Source of the DNA: Chondrilla cf. caribensis
Lineage: Eukaryota; Porifera; Demospongiae; Chondrillida; Chondrillidae
DNA: 64,000 nt
Direction: 5' to 3'
Assembly: GCA_964020155.1 (NCBI GenBank)
Contig: OZ026547.1
Span: 4,116,595 to 4,180,594, forward strand
This document shows, piece after piece, positions 45,029 through 58,900 of this stretch (the stretch's first letter is position 1; each line of letters opens with the position of its first letter). The position numbers were made by a program, and so were the translations under genes. Below the pieces are notes generated by a model. That model was not told the DNA's origin, did no database searches, and worked only from the letters and a program-made list of their open reading frames with translations.

Positions 45029-45318
45029 GCGCATGAGTAGATGGCCTCAGATGGTTTCCAAATTGGTACCAATTGAAAGAATGTATCATTATCTAAAGAT
45101 CTGCCGTGAGGGAAGATGTTATAAGCTGAAATACAGGAGTTATAACCGAAAATGTCCTGAAATGCGCAAAAAACGCAAGGAAAATCGGCGAAATGTTTAC
45201 ATAACTTCAACATACCTGCTTATAACGTTTTCCCTCACCGTCAGATTGTAGATGATGTTGTTCTTTATCGTTATAAAATACAATAACACGAGAAAAAGGC
45301 CATCTACTCATGCGCCTA
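45029..45318. mobile_element. Foldback (inverted-repeat) element
   Basis: The ends GCGCATGAGTAGATGGCC and GGCCATCTACTCATGCGC are perfect 18-bp inverted repeats. A second inverted pair lies inside (CCGTGAGGGAA...TTATAAGC at about 45104-45124, and GCTTATAACGTTTTCCCTCACCG at about 45219-45238). The two nested pairs would let one strand fold into a long hairpin. No flanking duplication could be fixed and no ORF is convincing. Confidence 0.65.
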
Positions 45319-45514
45319 ACACGATTTTTGACAAACGACCTTCCTAGCAGCCATTTAATGTGACGTTTCTATAGTTATTACGCAAGGTGTTATGACGTAA
45401 TAGCCATCGCTACGAACATTGCAAGGTTCCTGAAGATCGTCTGCGACCCACGTTAACTTGGAAGATTCTTACAGGTATGTATCTAAATTTTGTACCAGGA
45501 TGAATAGTGCGCGT

Positions 45515-46736
45515 GCGCATGTGGAACATGTCCACTTTCCTCACTAAGCGTTAATAGGATGGTATTAACGCCTTAGTGCAACCTAAGATCCATTTGTCAC
45601 ATGACGCGCTTGTGATTTGATCGAGTGGTTACGCAAGAATATCGATCGTACCTAATCGAAGATTGGAGCACGTAGCAAGAATAATATACATTAGGCGCTA
45701 CCATATCACTTTAATTCTTATCCCCTTTGATTAAAACCCTTTACTGGAGGTTCAAATCAAAGGATTGAAAGTCTACTCCACTGCGTATAGCGATTGGGAC
45801 CTTTAAGAGATGCCACGGCGTTATCAAAATAAATTTATGATCAGCAACGGACTAATTTTGGTTATTTTATGTATCAAAAGTGCACAATAGCGATAAAATG
45901 ATGAAATAAAATGAAATAAAATTGATATAAGATCAAATTCCAACAAACATCGTTGCGTACCTCGATTGTCTTTGGGTGTTCCGTTTTAATTCCAATTCAT
46001 CTTTCTTATCGCAACGATCAAAGAATCCTATCAATGCAATCTTTCGAGATATTAAGACTTGAAAAGAAACATTCGATTCGGCCGAAAAGGCATCAAAACG
46101 ATCAAAGATATTATTCCGATAACACTTGATTTTGGCGAGATGATGACGTAACCCAATTAGTCACATGATATTCGTGTGACTTATGGCTCTCGCTCGAGAT
46201 CTTAGGAGATATTGTTTTAATGATGAACTGGGTCCGTCAAAGACGAGCAAGGACATCAGCGTCGACTTTATAGGTAAGCATACATAAATTTCCATCTTTT
46301 CTGTTTGCTAGAAATTTATGTGTGCTTTTTCCGAAAAGATATTGACGTGTTTATTTGGCACGTCTCTCCATAATCACACTTATATCCGAATTTCTCAAAA
46401 TCTACCTGTGCTATCAAAATCTAGCAAACACAAGTTTTTAAAAATCACCTATTCTATCGATAGATACCTGAATTATTATCTTCAGCCGATTCTCCGAGAC
46501 CCGATCGATAAATTTATGATATTTTATATGGCGTACATCGATCGACTGATCTTCGTGCTATTAAGAGTTATAGAGAAAACCTTTATATCAAAATGAAGCT
46601 TACAAAGTACTCTATCGTATGAATGTACAATCGCCGCACTTCGAGGAAGTATTATGGAGATAAGCAAGGAAATAAATCGGTAAAATTTCACTCTGGTGGA
46701 AGCCATGTAAGTGCAAATGGACATGTTCCACATGCG
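45515..46736. mobile_element. Possible 1.2-kb TIR element
   Basis: CGCATGTGGAACATGTCCA at about 45515-45533 is mirrored by TGGACATGTTCCACATGCG at about 46718-46736, a 19-bp inverted repeat. The interior has lower AT bias than its surroundings and no transposase that I recognise. A target duplication is not clear, so the element call is inferred from the inverted ends alone. Confidence 0.5.
46183..46273 (+). other. Possible first coding exon inside the TIR element
   Basis: ATG at 46183 (TTATGG context) opens 30 codons (MALARDLRRYCFND...) and ends at a good GTAAGC donor, preceded about 35 bp upstream by TGATGACGTAA, a CRE-like site. No downstream exon was found. It is either a remnant N-terminal exon or chance. 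Confidence 0.25.
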
Positions 46737-48837
46737 TGGGTTTTTAAGGTGATCCACTCGTGAACCTTTCGCGTAATTGGGATATTGTTTAGATGGTCGA
46801 TGTTATAGGCGCTTTTTGGCCTAATCCAATATGTTTTTCTAGCGCATGAGTTTAATTTCACCTAATGCAAGTGGAGATTATGTTTGATTGTATCCTGATA
46901 CCATTTCAACATTACATAGTCGCATAAAACATGTCGTTTCTCGCGAAGTTTGTCGCCTGAACGATATTATTGCGTAATCAAATCTCCGTGAGTCGTGACG
47001 CAGGTGATAATTATGTTACATTCCAACCATTAAACGCCCGAAATCTCCAGAGTACGAATGTCCGTTATAACTACCCTGTGCACTGTAAACAATGGGAAGA
47101 GGCAGAGTCCTCCACCAACTATTATTGTTCACAAAATGTGGGAGTGAAGACTGTGGAGTTTTATCTCTCGGGGAAAACACAAACCTCCACAGTCACCTTC
47201 CCTGCATAGTCGACCATTGGCTACTTTTAGTGGGTGGGTGTAGTTACCGGACAATGTTGCAAAAATTTTGGGTCCATTATAGATGGCAGTACATAACGAT
47301 AGAGCATTATTTTACTAGCATGATGGGTATCGGTAGGACGATAAAAATCCCATAGACAGAGTCAACACTATCGTGACATTTCTCGTTAAGCGTAGGTGGG
47401 ATAATAGATGCACTCATCACAAATCGTGCATTATGGTGAAGTGGTGTAACACCACAGAGGGACATACTAAACATCCTGTACAATATTCCTGAAAACAAAC
47501 AAGCTTAATCTGGACCCTAATGCATGATTCAGATCAAATGAGCCCAAAACCAGACAACAATACAGGTAACATAGAAGTGAGCAATGGTGATTTCAAAGGA
47601 GGTCAAAGAGGTGAATCAAGTTCTCAAACAAATAAAAGGAAAACACAAAGTAGGTGTCACAGTTACTAGCAGTGTTGACAGCAGAACAGTGAAACTTGCA
47701 GACAAGGAACTTAACTTAGTTTCGTGGATCAATAATTGAACTTTCGGACGCAGACTCATGAAGGGAGGCTGGCACACACGTGCACCCAACTGAATTTCAA
47801 AGTCAACTCAAATCTATGAAATGCAATAGTCTAAGGTTATAATATTATATTCGTAAAACAGGGCTGTACGTATATAACATATGTTTAGCTATATTTCATA
47901 CACCAAAAATCCTCAATCTCATAAATACGCTTACCGAGCCGAGTCATTGCTTCTTGACGGTAAAATTAACAAATTCTGGTCAATGTCGTCTCGCAAACAT
48001 TCTTAATTCGTCACCCCTTACACTTGAGCTTCACAAAGGCAACAAAAAACACCGCATCAAGAACCACCAGCGCTGAAAATAGAACGAGCGGACCTAAACA
48101 CGAGGTGTGGGTGGAGTCGAAAAGGGTGAACCAATGAAATTGCAGGGTCGCTCCACAGTCGTTGGATCATAGACTCTATGAATGCGTCATTGATTTTTAT
48201 TGCGCAAGAGAGCTATAGGTTGGGCCGTTCGTATATTTTTTGCATGTGAAGCCTCGAATAAAGATGGTACATCGATACATTGTTCCTAAAAAGCCCTTTA
48301 ATAATTCGCTACTTTCCTCATGGTAGGATCGAGAAAAGAAGTTTCTTCCTTTCAGATATGTATACCTGTTTTTGAGCTATTATGTTAGCTTAAGGTTTAA
48401 GGCTTAAGTGTTGCAAGTCATTTTGCTCCTCGAGGATCCTTGAGCTATTGCACGACTGAATTTAAGTGTTTTATCTCACTAATGAGCCATTATCCCCCTG
48501 ATTAGACTGAGACAAGTGATTGATTCGTTTCCGAGGAACAGTGCTAACTGGGCTGTAGGTATATCGGGAAATCGTGTGTGTTAAAATCAATGATTCTTTT
48601 CTCCCGTGTACGTACGAAAACTGGTGAGTAACGACCGTAATACCATTGCCAGTTGTCTTCGACCCTCAGTAGCTAGAGCAACTATTCAACACCCTCATCT
48701 CAGCGAGTATCTAGGGTAAAATCGGGTAATTTGAGACAACTGACTTCAATTACCCCAACACAGAGCTATTGATCAGAATTTGTGTCAGTACTGTTATTGT
48801 TGTATACTGTATTACATTAATTTTAATTGTCGCTGCT
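46737..48837. other. No gene seen; includes repeated unit-end block
   Basis: About 47111-47260 matches 19045-19260 and carries a hairpin-forming pair (GACTGTGGAG and CTCCACAGTC, near 47137 and 47185). About 47390-47720 follows the unit-end blocks at 12650-12830 and 19740-19990, so the array ends near 47,720. 47,940-48,700 is non-repetitive, with no ORF of note. Confidence 0.5.
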
Positions 48838-48858
48838 ATTATTATTATTATAATTATA

Positions 48859-48906
<48 letters not shown>
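48838..48906. repeat. (TTA)n microsatellite
   Basis: Trinucleotide run of TTA/ATT with a few interruptions at its start. Confidence 0.95.
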
Positions 48907-49088
48907 TTACATTTTATTAGTGTGTATGGATTTATATTATGATCATTAAGAAAATTATTCCATTTTGTTTAACTTAGAAATCACTCAAGGTCCCCATTTT
49001 ATATACTTTACCAAACCAATTTTACCAGAATACTTCTTCATAATGAAAATCTTATACATACTTCAATTATAAATTATTCAACCTATTT

Positions 49089-49119
49089 GTGTGTGTGTGT
49101 TTGTGTGTGTGTTTGGGAG

Positions 49120-49188
<69 letters not shown>

Positions 49189-49264
49189 CATTCGTGTGTG
49201 TGTGTGTGCATTCGTGTGTGTGTGTGTGTTTGGGAGGTGTGTGTGTGTGTGTGTGTGTGTGTGT
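49089..49264. repeat. Compound (GT)n minisatellite
   Basis: GT runs interrupted by two copies of GTTTGGGAGGTGT (about 49110 and 49228) and two of GTGCATTCGTG (about 49186 and 49206). The higher-order pattern suggests expansion by slippage plus unequal exchange. ORFs through it are artefacts. Confidence 0.93.
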
Positions 49265-52114
49265 ACCATATACTCAAGGACTACTACAGTCACATGCAGT
49301 AACCTAGCTTCTGATATACGTACCTTGTACCCTAATCATGCTTACAAGGCATTCTTACGTCTATTGTCGTTGATGTAGCAACACATGCATGGTTGCACCA
49401 CTAATGAAATTACAGTATGTCTTCCCATATAATGTAATTTGTTATCTTGGTATGTTTGACTGAATCCCTCGAAAAGCATACACTTGAGTACCCTCAACAT
49501 CTAGTGCCCCTGGATTATTGAGGTGTTTTCAACTCACCACCCTGTGTTATCCTAAAAGGAATTCAACAGGAGAATCAGTCTGCTTTCTCCCAGTACACCC
49601 AGCCAATAATATACTCATTGTATTGTATACAATGATATACATTACAATATTCACGGTTCTGCTACAATTTAATAACAATGTAAGTATATATGACTGTCAA
49701 TCCTCCGATATGGTATTGGCCTATCGGCTATATGTTTATCAGCCAGTATTCTTACATATCGGTAGCGACTGTATTGTTGCTGATATAGCCAATAGCAAAT
49801 TTTGCATCCATATGTTCAATTCATTGTTGGTCATTTTCATTTGCGTTTACTACAGTATGCGAATGTCCAAGACAAAAGTTCTAATTCTGGGTCAGTTTAA
49901 AGTCACTGAATTATGACTGATTTCATTATTTATAATCCTGACAGTATTCATGTATTCTCTTGGGAGTAAATCCAGCAACTCCTATGCTACCAAATTTGAG
50001 GATGAAGTATCAGATTGGCTATGGGTATCAGCTTATATTGGCCCTATTTTATCCTTTATCGGAATTGTAGTTGAATCCTGTAACAGTGCACCAATAAATA
50101 TGACTATGCTATACCTTACACTATGTCAAGTTACCATGTTGTGTCCTGTACATGAGTTTTGAACCCTTACAGTTAACTCTCCACTTCACTGTAAACTGTG
50201 ATAGGTTATTCCCTGTAAAATTAATGGGCAGCACCTTCCAACACAAATGGTGGTACTATCTAGCCAACTTTGGTGGCACAAGATAAAGTGGAAGCTTCAT
50301 TCTATTATGATTACCTTAATGAATATATATAGCAATTGATGAATATGATTATGTGGGTTCCAGGTGATCAATAATCACATACACATTCCGAGGTGTAATT
50401 TTGCCACCCCTGCACTTGAATTTCTGGACTCCCATTGCCAGGTTCAAAGGAACCTTCTATCAGGATAATCAAAGTTGGCACATGCTCAAATTCTATTCCA
50501 GTTTTAATTCTTAGCATTTCAGAATCGACCATCTTATTGGATGCAATAGAGCTTGTGCACTTACTGGGTTCATGAGACCCAAAAACTGGCACACAACCTG
50601 TGAAATACTTCAATGGCACAAAGTTGTTCATTTACGGTGAGAAACTACTAACCTACACTCAAATGCAATGAGGCTGCATACCATACATATTTACATTTGT
50701 AGTACGGGTTGATTCAAGAACATGCTCCTTCATGGACACATCTCTTCTGATGGTCTTATGCACTACTAGCTAGTAGTATTGATTCTTTTCTCTTCCTCTC
50801 CTTTCGAAATGTGTCAAATTAACCCTCTTTCATTGCAGTTATAGCAATTTCAGAGGTTTTTCACTGCATTCTTCTACAGCTACTAGTGTCCATTTCCATT
50901 CAAGGCCAACTGCTCCACTTTGGTATGTGTGGGTTGTAGGTGGTGGGTTCTACCAACAGTACAGTCTATGTAATGGCCTGTCCAATTATTGAATTGACTT
51001 TCTTGCAGTTCAAGTTCAAATTTTGGACCCAGGTCCTTTTACAGTGCAGGATTACGACTAAACAAAATGTCATTGTCCCTGTTTGATGTCTTTGAGCAAG
51101 CATTTACAATAAAATTCACTATGACTCTCCCTGAAGTCATATATCACTGCAATTGTGAATATAAGATGTGCACCAAAATGGCCAACCATCCAAAACCACC
51201 CCCACTGGACACGATCTATATATTATAATAAAGTGTACACCATGCAGATACCTTGCTACATATCTTTGTCTAGACAGGGTCATGTCAAAAAATATGTCTG
51301 AAATTACATAATGGGCTAAAATTGTCATTCTTTCCTTTTTTTGCTGTGGCACTCTCCATGGTATACAAGCAAAATTACGTAGAACTGTCAGGTAGCATAC
51401 TACTGTTACAGTAGCTATTCTCCAGTTTCGTGAGGCATGTGATTGTCACATGCCCAAGTATATTGCTTAGAACTTCAAGTTTTATGTGTAGAATGTGGAA
51501 AAGTGAAATTTATGTAATCGATATAAATACAGGGATCAAATCACAATTCTTAAATTTCCTCCATTGATGTCAAATAGCACCCCATATCATTAAATTATAC
51601 CATACATCAAAATTGACCCTCATCACCCAGATGGTTTGCGAAGGTTAAGCCTCACCGTTTTTCGGTCATGGGTAGCTCAGATGTCGGTCAATCTTTGATA
51701 GCGTGAGGGTCTGTTTTGCTTTCATTTCCATCTTGGAATGGTGCAAAGTGTAACCAAATTTGATTACACTGTCGAACATATGCCAGCGTAGCTCTGTCAA
51801 TTTCTTATTTTCCTTCCACTTGTTTGCACATTTACTTAGTAAATATATCCAGTATATCACTTGTGAATTGAGGGCGAATTCCAGTTTAATTCAAATTCAC
51901 GAGTATAAATTCAATCGCGCCGCTGTACAAAATACGGGTTAATTGTGTGTAACTTTCCCAAACAATAATCTATCAAGAAACGAAGGTCACCATTAGATTC
52001 TCTGACTTGAGTTGCATATGTCTTGTAATTTTCAGCAAGATCCGATGACATCAATTTTTTACGTTGTGACCCCTATTTTAGCAACAACTCCTAGCAGATC
52101 ATTAATTTTGTTTT
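49265..52114. other. No supported gene
   Basis: Several ORFs of 60-130 codons occur (for example 49518-49916 and 49950-50162, with hydrophobic stretches) but none starts with a supported ATG context, shows a domain or joins across clear splice sites. About 49380-49510 resembles, reversed, the decayed triple-helix block at 38220-38400. About 50385-50560 resembles the R1-like sequence of the array in diverged form. Confidence 0.4.
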
Positions 52115-52542
52115 TTAAATCTGTTTTAAGACGGCATCAGTAGACTCTTCTGAATCTTTTCTGTGATAGGCAATGGGCGAGTTTTCCTTGTTATCATCAC
52201 TGGCAGTAGGCACATTTGGCAAACAGGTAGTATTCCTGTCTGAACGTAGATGCGAAGATGGCGAACATTTTCTCTTTTGCTTTTCGCTGTTCTTGCCTTT
52301 GGAGTGTGTTGGCTTGTCGTGTGTCCAAGGTAAAGAGGATGGCGTTTTACTACGCAGGGTATACGTAGAGAATGGAGCCTTTTCTTTCCTTGCAGTGACT
52401 GTACGTTGACTCTTCCGCTTCAAGATTGTTGGAATCTGGCAAGTACGTATATCCTACCATTAAAGCGTCCTTCACCAAATGGCATTTGTTCAGCTTGATA
52501 AGAAAAATCATATGTACAGTCTGATTCACTTGAAAATTCCAT
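52115..52542 (-). CDS. Possible small basic protein with KEN box
   Basis: A basic frame of about 100 codons ends at 52115. It contains ILKRKSQRTVTARKEK, several S/T-P sites, a lysine-rich KQKRK nuclear-localisation-like stretch and NKENSP, a KEN-type degron motif. An ATG at 52542 opens an upstream frame (MEFSSESDCTYDF...) that must shift to join it. The only GT-AG pair seen (about 22 nt) is too short for a normal intron, so the join is uncertain. KEN boxes mark substrates of the anaphase-promoting complex; sororin and other small mitotic proteins have a similar basic, KEN-containing look. Identity is not established. Confidence 0.3.
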
Positions 52543-52968
52543 CTCTGGATAGAACTTCGATCATCTGAAGGAAGGACACGATTGCACGCACATGAATTTC
52601 CATCGAGTTTATTGGATAGTTGGGATCTAATAATATATTATAATATAAAAAGATTAGTAACACATGGTCTCCGTCCCGTACCTAGGCTTAGTGAGAGCGA
52701 AAGACATTATTGATAGATGCGTCTTTTATCACATAATAATCTTTCTGGTGGAGTTATTATAGTGCTAAATTAAACTACCTGAAACAGGGAATTTAACTTG
52801 CCCTCATTTTCAATGTCCTCTCAAAAGACTTATAAATGGCATTTGCATCTGTTTTATGATACACAAAAACAGGAGTGGATCAAAAATCTCAAAACAAAGC
52901 AAGAAGAAAAGTATGTGGCTTTCTGGGTCCCACAGCATGACAGGTTTGCTCAAAAGATTCTGAAATGA

Positions 52969-55900
52969 TTAACTGTCAGTCTGAGAGTACACCATCCAAA
53001 CATCTCCTGTTCTTGGTACTTCATTTCGAAGACTGTAGTGTACATCACACATCCCAACACGTTCCTCATCTTCATCCCATTGATGTATTGCTTCATTGTC
53101 ATCAAAACACTTTCTTCCATCAAATGCAAGAAAGTTGTGAATATCAAACTTTTCCTTCCTGCAGCAAATAAAAGGATTAGAATTACATAGAGGAAGATCA
53201 GTACCACTGTACACAGCTCTTCTCACCTTATTGCGGAGCTATTGAAACCTGGTAGGACACTCATGTCCAACAGATCCTTGTGTTCCATGGAGAGGGACAT
53301 GGTTTGTATGCCACTCTCCATGGCCAGTGTCAACAAACCAGGTAGATGCTTCATAGCATGTTCAGAGCAGACATATCCTCTCAACTCTGATCCATGACAG
53401 CTGATCAAGCAGTTAACATCAAAGGTGAGCTGTGGATGAAGCACAATAAAGTAAATTAAAATGTCCTCAAGTACTAAAAGGAGAAGAAGCTAACAACTAT
53501 TATGTACGTGTATTCTCACCTGGGGACTCAAGCAGATCAGGCAATCTCCCAATGGCTTCATCCACTCAAGATGAGAAGCATCTCCTACATAGCAGTGGAC
53601 AGCAGTAGAAGATGCTTGATATTGTATACAACACTTAATCGAACTGTTGGCTTCCTGTGAACCTGTGTTTGAATAACAAACAGTAAACATGAAACACAAT
53701 GTTACATAATGACAATGTACAGTTGGACCAGATGAACCCCTGGCTATTGGCGCTCACATAGACAGTATGCATAATAATGTCCATGTATTATATACACATT
53801 GCCAATTATAAAATATTCATACTCAGTGATGACAATACAAATGATAAAATATAATATACTCACAGAGAGAATATTCATTACAACTGATTACATAATTTAG
53901 CCATTACATATACAATATACAACTGGTACTGTGGTAAAAAGTGCTACAACTCCAACAAATTGCCACATTTACAATTCACGTAGTGCAAACCTACACACTT
54001 CAACACACCTGGTGGGATGGTTTCATACACTATGGTCTTCGACTCCTTGCAATGCCTCTGAGATACAGCTTGTGTTACACGTGACATGTATTGGTCTCCG
54101 AATATGGTAGATGAAAAAATGCCTATGCATAACTTCCTCAATTTGGTGGCAATTAATGTGTCCTCCACAGGTTTCCATTTCTTATCATCGAACTTGACAT
54201 TGCCATCATCCTGTTAGTATAAGACAAAATGTACATGATCCATAATGAACACTATCATTATGTCCTCACTGAATGGACATTTGCACACATTAAACATTAT
54301 TTACTACAATGGGCATAAGGCATACACTCCATGCAAAGTGTATACATGCCATTCAATTAGAATTAATCCTAGTTTTATAGTTGGCTTTGCGATACTTAGA
54401 CATCTCCACTACAAGACAAAGCTTGTGATTGTGATGATACAACAGTAATTAGGATACGTAACGCAAGTGTCATTACTGTCAATAGCACACTACTGTGAGT
54501 GTAGTAGAGTTCTAGTTCAATTGTCGTTGTGGTGTTATTTTCTCAAAGTAGTAGTAGTTTACACTTGTAAAATTACAAAAATCTAATTGGCCCGTACAAA
54601 CCACATGCTGCTATGTGCACTTTTGATGAACTGACAAAGTCAATTATCATTATGTGTGTTGTGTGTGTGTGTGTGTACACATGTACGTGTATATACTTTA
54701 AGGGAAATAGCACAGATATTTAACAGTCATGAAAAGAGGGTAGGGAACATTTAGGGGGATTCAATTGTAGTGTTAATACAGAAATTTCCAAATGGTGAAG
54801 ACAAAGTCAAGATCTCCAAGGAAAGGGGTAATTTTCTCTGCAGGAAAAGGAAATATCCTCTTGCCCCTGGCTGTAAAAGAACCTTACATGTGTAGATATT
54901 GGACGCAATCATTATATATACTTTATTATGTTACAAACATATCAAGTGTTTGTCATCTGCATGTACTGTAGACTACATGCGAGTACAAAGAGTACTTGCA
55001 TCAATTAACACCAATTTACATCAAAGAGCACCATAATTAACACTGGTTTACACAATGGTGGATACACTCTTTTGTGAACCACTGTTAACCCATGTGACAC
55101 CCTAAGTGGAAAGGGTGCATGTTGTTCAGGAAGTGCAACCCATGAAGTATGGAATGTGAACAAGCACTCGCCTGATTGGTGTCATGCCGCAGGTACAAGC
55201 TGTGCAGTGTCTTCATCTTGTTGATGGATAACAGAGCTTCTTGGAGGAGGACAGGGGAAGATGACCTCACAAGAAGTACTTTGATGTATTTATTGCTAAC
55301 TGACGTGAGTACATGTGTAGTCAACAGATCAGAGAGTGGAGCATCGTACCATCCAATGTGCAATTTATACAAATCAGGCAAAGCAGTAACCAGATGGGCC
55401 ATTCTGGTCATAACTGATACAGATTCCTGAAAATGAGAACAAAATATGATCTTGTGGTAATGATAAACAAAAAAGATATGGCAGCACAATATCATGAGGA
55501 AAATAATAATGCAAGGACAAAACTGCTGACATGGCCGCATGTGAATGTACTTACATAAGTCAAACAGTTTTATTGGAATTTAAGTTTAAAATTGTCAGAA
55601 TTGTTTTTACTTCCTGTACTGTGAAATTTTAAACAGCGGGTGATGTTGCTATGGTTACATTTTAATACAATAATGGAGTAAACACACAAGTGTTCATTAC
55701 CTCTGTTGATTCTTTACTGTTCACAACAGAGAATTCCAAGTACAGTGTCCTTAGCTTCAGGCACTTCTCAAGAATACTATTGACTGACATCATGTCTAAA
55801 GGGAAGAATATGGAAAAATACAGTGTACTAGTACTCCAAAGGATTTTCATTGGGTTAGTTCCTGCAAATGTATCCTATATTGTTTTCATTTCGACTTCCG

Positions 55901-58900
55901 GTATGTAACGCTCGTCCGATATATATATATATATATAATATGTGTTCCTACGCGTAACCGCAACAATGAATTTATATTAGAATTTATATTGCGCGAAATA
56001 AAGATGGCCGATTTCGAACGCCAACAATTTGAATTTGGGCTGGAATTTGTGCGCTGAAGCTTCGCCAAACGTGATAACTTCAGCGAAGGTTTTTCTGAAC
56101 CTAAGAAATACGCGCAAGTAATTCGAGTGCGGGGGGCGGCAGCCCCACGAGTTTTTGAACTCGAATTACTTGTTTGAAGTCATAACAATGACATGTCATG
56201 GGTAATCGAAATCTTAAATACTATACACAAAAACACAACACATTCAGGTACAAGTTACATCTGTGCACACCCAATAGACAACTCCACTGGGTTTGATCCG
56301 ATAGTAATACTCACCCGAACTGGTTATTGACCCATGAAGATGAAGAGAGATCAAGCAGGATTGATGCGAATAGTGATCGAAGAAGTGATGAAGTTGGACG
56401 TTGGGTGAGAGGTTCACGGTGAGCTCTTCAATTTCTCTTCCAGCTTGTGCCATACACCAACCAGTGCAGAGTAGAAGGTAGTTGTCGCAACGAGTAAGAG
56501 CTAGGTGGGTGGAGAATGACTTTGTTATGACTTCTCTGGCAAGCTCTTTGTTTCGGCTTTCATACAGGATAATGGGCAGACTGGATTGGTGAAGGGCTGC
56601 ATTCTCTTTGAATAGAAGTTGCATCAGTTGGGAAGAGATTTCTTGATCTTCTATATGTGTGATGCCTGCTAAGAATTGGTACAACAACAATCTCTGATCC
56701 TTGGTGGTGTCTTCAGCATCACTGAGCATGCAGTCTATGGCATCTTTCTGTTGCTGCTTGAGTGGACCCTCTTCCCATTGATCCAGGTACTGCTGCCAAT
56801 GTGGAGGATACGGCTTCTTGGATACATCTGGAGCACATTCCTGAAGTATCTTGATCTGTTCCTCTTTGTCAAGGAGGTTCAGTTCTAATGCAGCGAGACA
56901 GGATTGAACCGATGAGTGGAGGTAGTGATGGCTGCCTCTCTCCACACCTATGGCATCCACCTGACTACAACTCAGCAGAATATTGTACCCACTAGTGGGG
57001 AGCTTGATGCCCTGGCTATGAAGGTCGTCATCGCTAAAGACAAACTGGTTTTTCCTCACTCCTTCCAGGGCTAGCTTCATCATCCCACGGAAATCCTTGA
57101 AGTGTGGACTGTTCAGGATGTCATCTATGGAGGAAACTCTATCGCTCACCTCCAGTCTATCCTCCAGGTAGCGGTTGGCTGCAAGGACGATGAACCTCTG
57201 GTAAACATCTGTCATGGTGGAAGGAAGTGTGCCGTCCACTTGACAGGTAAAGCATGCCATAGCTAAGATCATAGGATAAGAACAGAGATTGGTAAGATCA
57301 GGGCGCTGGGAAAGAAAAGCAATAAGGGAATCAGATTTCTCATTATCAGAGCCAAAGTAGCTCCTCATGAATTGCTCCCTTTGCTCTGGGGAGAAAGGAG
57401 CAATTTCGATTCTTCGGTCTACCTTACGATAGAGTGGTTTAGCTGCAGTATGACGAGATGTAATGAGTACGGAAGATGCTGGAAGATCCCGACCATCAAC
57501 AATGTGGTCGAGAAAGGAGCTGTTCTTTGGACGTTCGTCCCACCCTTCCAGGAGAACAAGAACCCCCCTTCCATCTGAGATCTCCACTGCTAGCTCGTCT
57601 AAGCTGGATGGCGATTGGTGACGTGGGCGTATCACAAGAATATCTTTGAGATCGTTGCACCCGGATTCTGGCAGTAAGCGTAGAGGAACCGTGATGAACA
57701 GTTCATACTCTTGAAACATCCTTCCAGCTGAATACTCCTTGGCAAGGAACCTCGCAGTGGTTGATTTCCCAGAACCAGGTGCTCCCTCCATTAGGACGAT
57801 CTTGCGCTCCTTCTCACCGGGATCATAGCTCAGGATATCCTTGGTGTCGATGGGAGTATAACAGGAGGAATCTTTGCCTTGAGATCCTTGACTAAGTGTA
57901 ACAGCTACTGGATGGTCCCCTTTGATGCGTCTATTCTCATCAGCCTCAAGGAGATGAAGCTGAATAAATGTTAGCCTTTTCTTATTCAGCCAAGTATCCT
58001 CAACCGTCTTCAGGTTCTCATAGTATGCAGTGAGGAACTTCTTGTACTGGACACAGACATCTGATGTGTACAGCTGTGTGGAGAGAGGGAACCATGTACT
58101 ATAGCAAGGTACAGTAATCATATATAAAATTAGAAATGATTAGGAATGAGTCCAGTGATACTGTACTTGCTAGACTGTATAGCCATGCTTATTTAAATTT
58201 GAATAATATAATATATTCCTATGGTTATATATTCCTATGGTTAAGAAACGGGTGTGGTACAGCTAGTCGTAGGATGATACACCCACAGTAAGGACATCCT
58301 CCACATTACCCACACGTCTGAAATACAGACTGCTTTATGTAACTGAAATTAATGGTTGTACTATTGTGCCTTTCAAACAACTGAGAGTTGGTATTCTTCA
58401 GACTTAACACTATTCACTTTGAAGTGCATAAAGACCTGTCCTCACTGTGATTAAAGTGGATATTACAGACAGAATACAGACAGGCTAACGAGCAGTCATA
58501 ATGGTTTAGTTTGTTAATAGAAGTACAATATAATATACGGTACCAATCATAAAAAATTGATGTTCTCGTTTCCATGGACGATTGAATGAACAGGTGTCCC
58601 CTGTACCCATGTTTCTCGACAACATGGGCGTCCGTTTTCGCAAGAATGCAATTATAGAATTAGCGCCTTTGGTCGCTAAGCGACACCCATATTGGCACCG
58701 AATTGAAGTGGTAGTTGGAAATTCGTTGAGGATGGTTTATCCTAGTTACGTTAAACAGAGAATCCTTGCTTTACGTAGAGAAGATTACAAAGGCGCTCAA
58801 GGATTTTGGACAACTGATCTCTCTCTCTCTGACGATTGTTAACGTTCGTGAATACGTACGTATGCACGTAACCTTCACACGTTGATAATTATTCATAGTA

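Noticed and set aside
45009..45251. 80-codon basic ORF
   Set aside because: Lies wholly within the foldback element and consists of its inverted arms.
47092..47355. ORFs near 47 kb as a possible gene end
   Set aside because: The sequence is a repeated unit-end block also at 19045-19260, where the frame is broken by an insertion.
49078..49378. Several 64-95 codon ORFs of Cys-Val or Thr-His repeats
   Set aside because: They are translations of the GT/CA microsatellite on both strands and in all frames.
49518..50162. Hydrophobic ORFs as a possible membrane protein gene
   Set aside because: No supported start codon, no compatible splice sites between the two ORFs, and no family motif.
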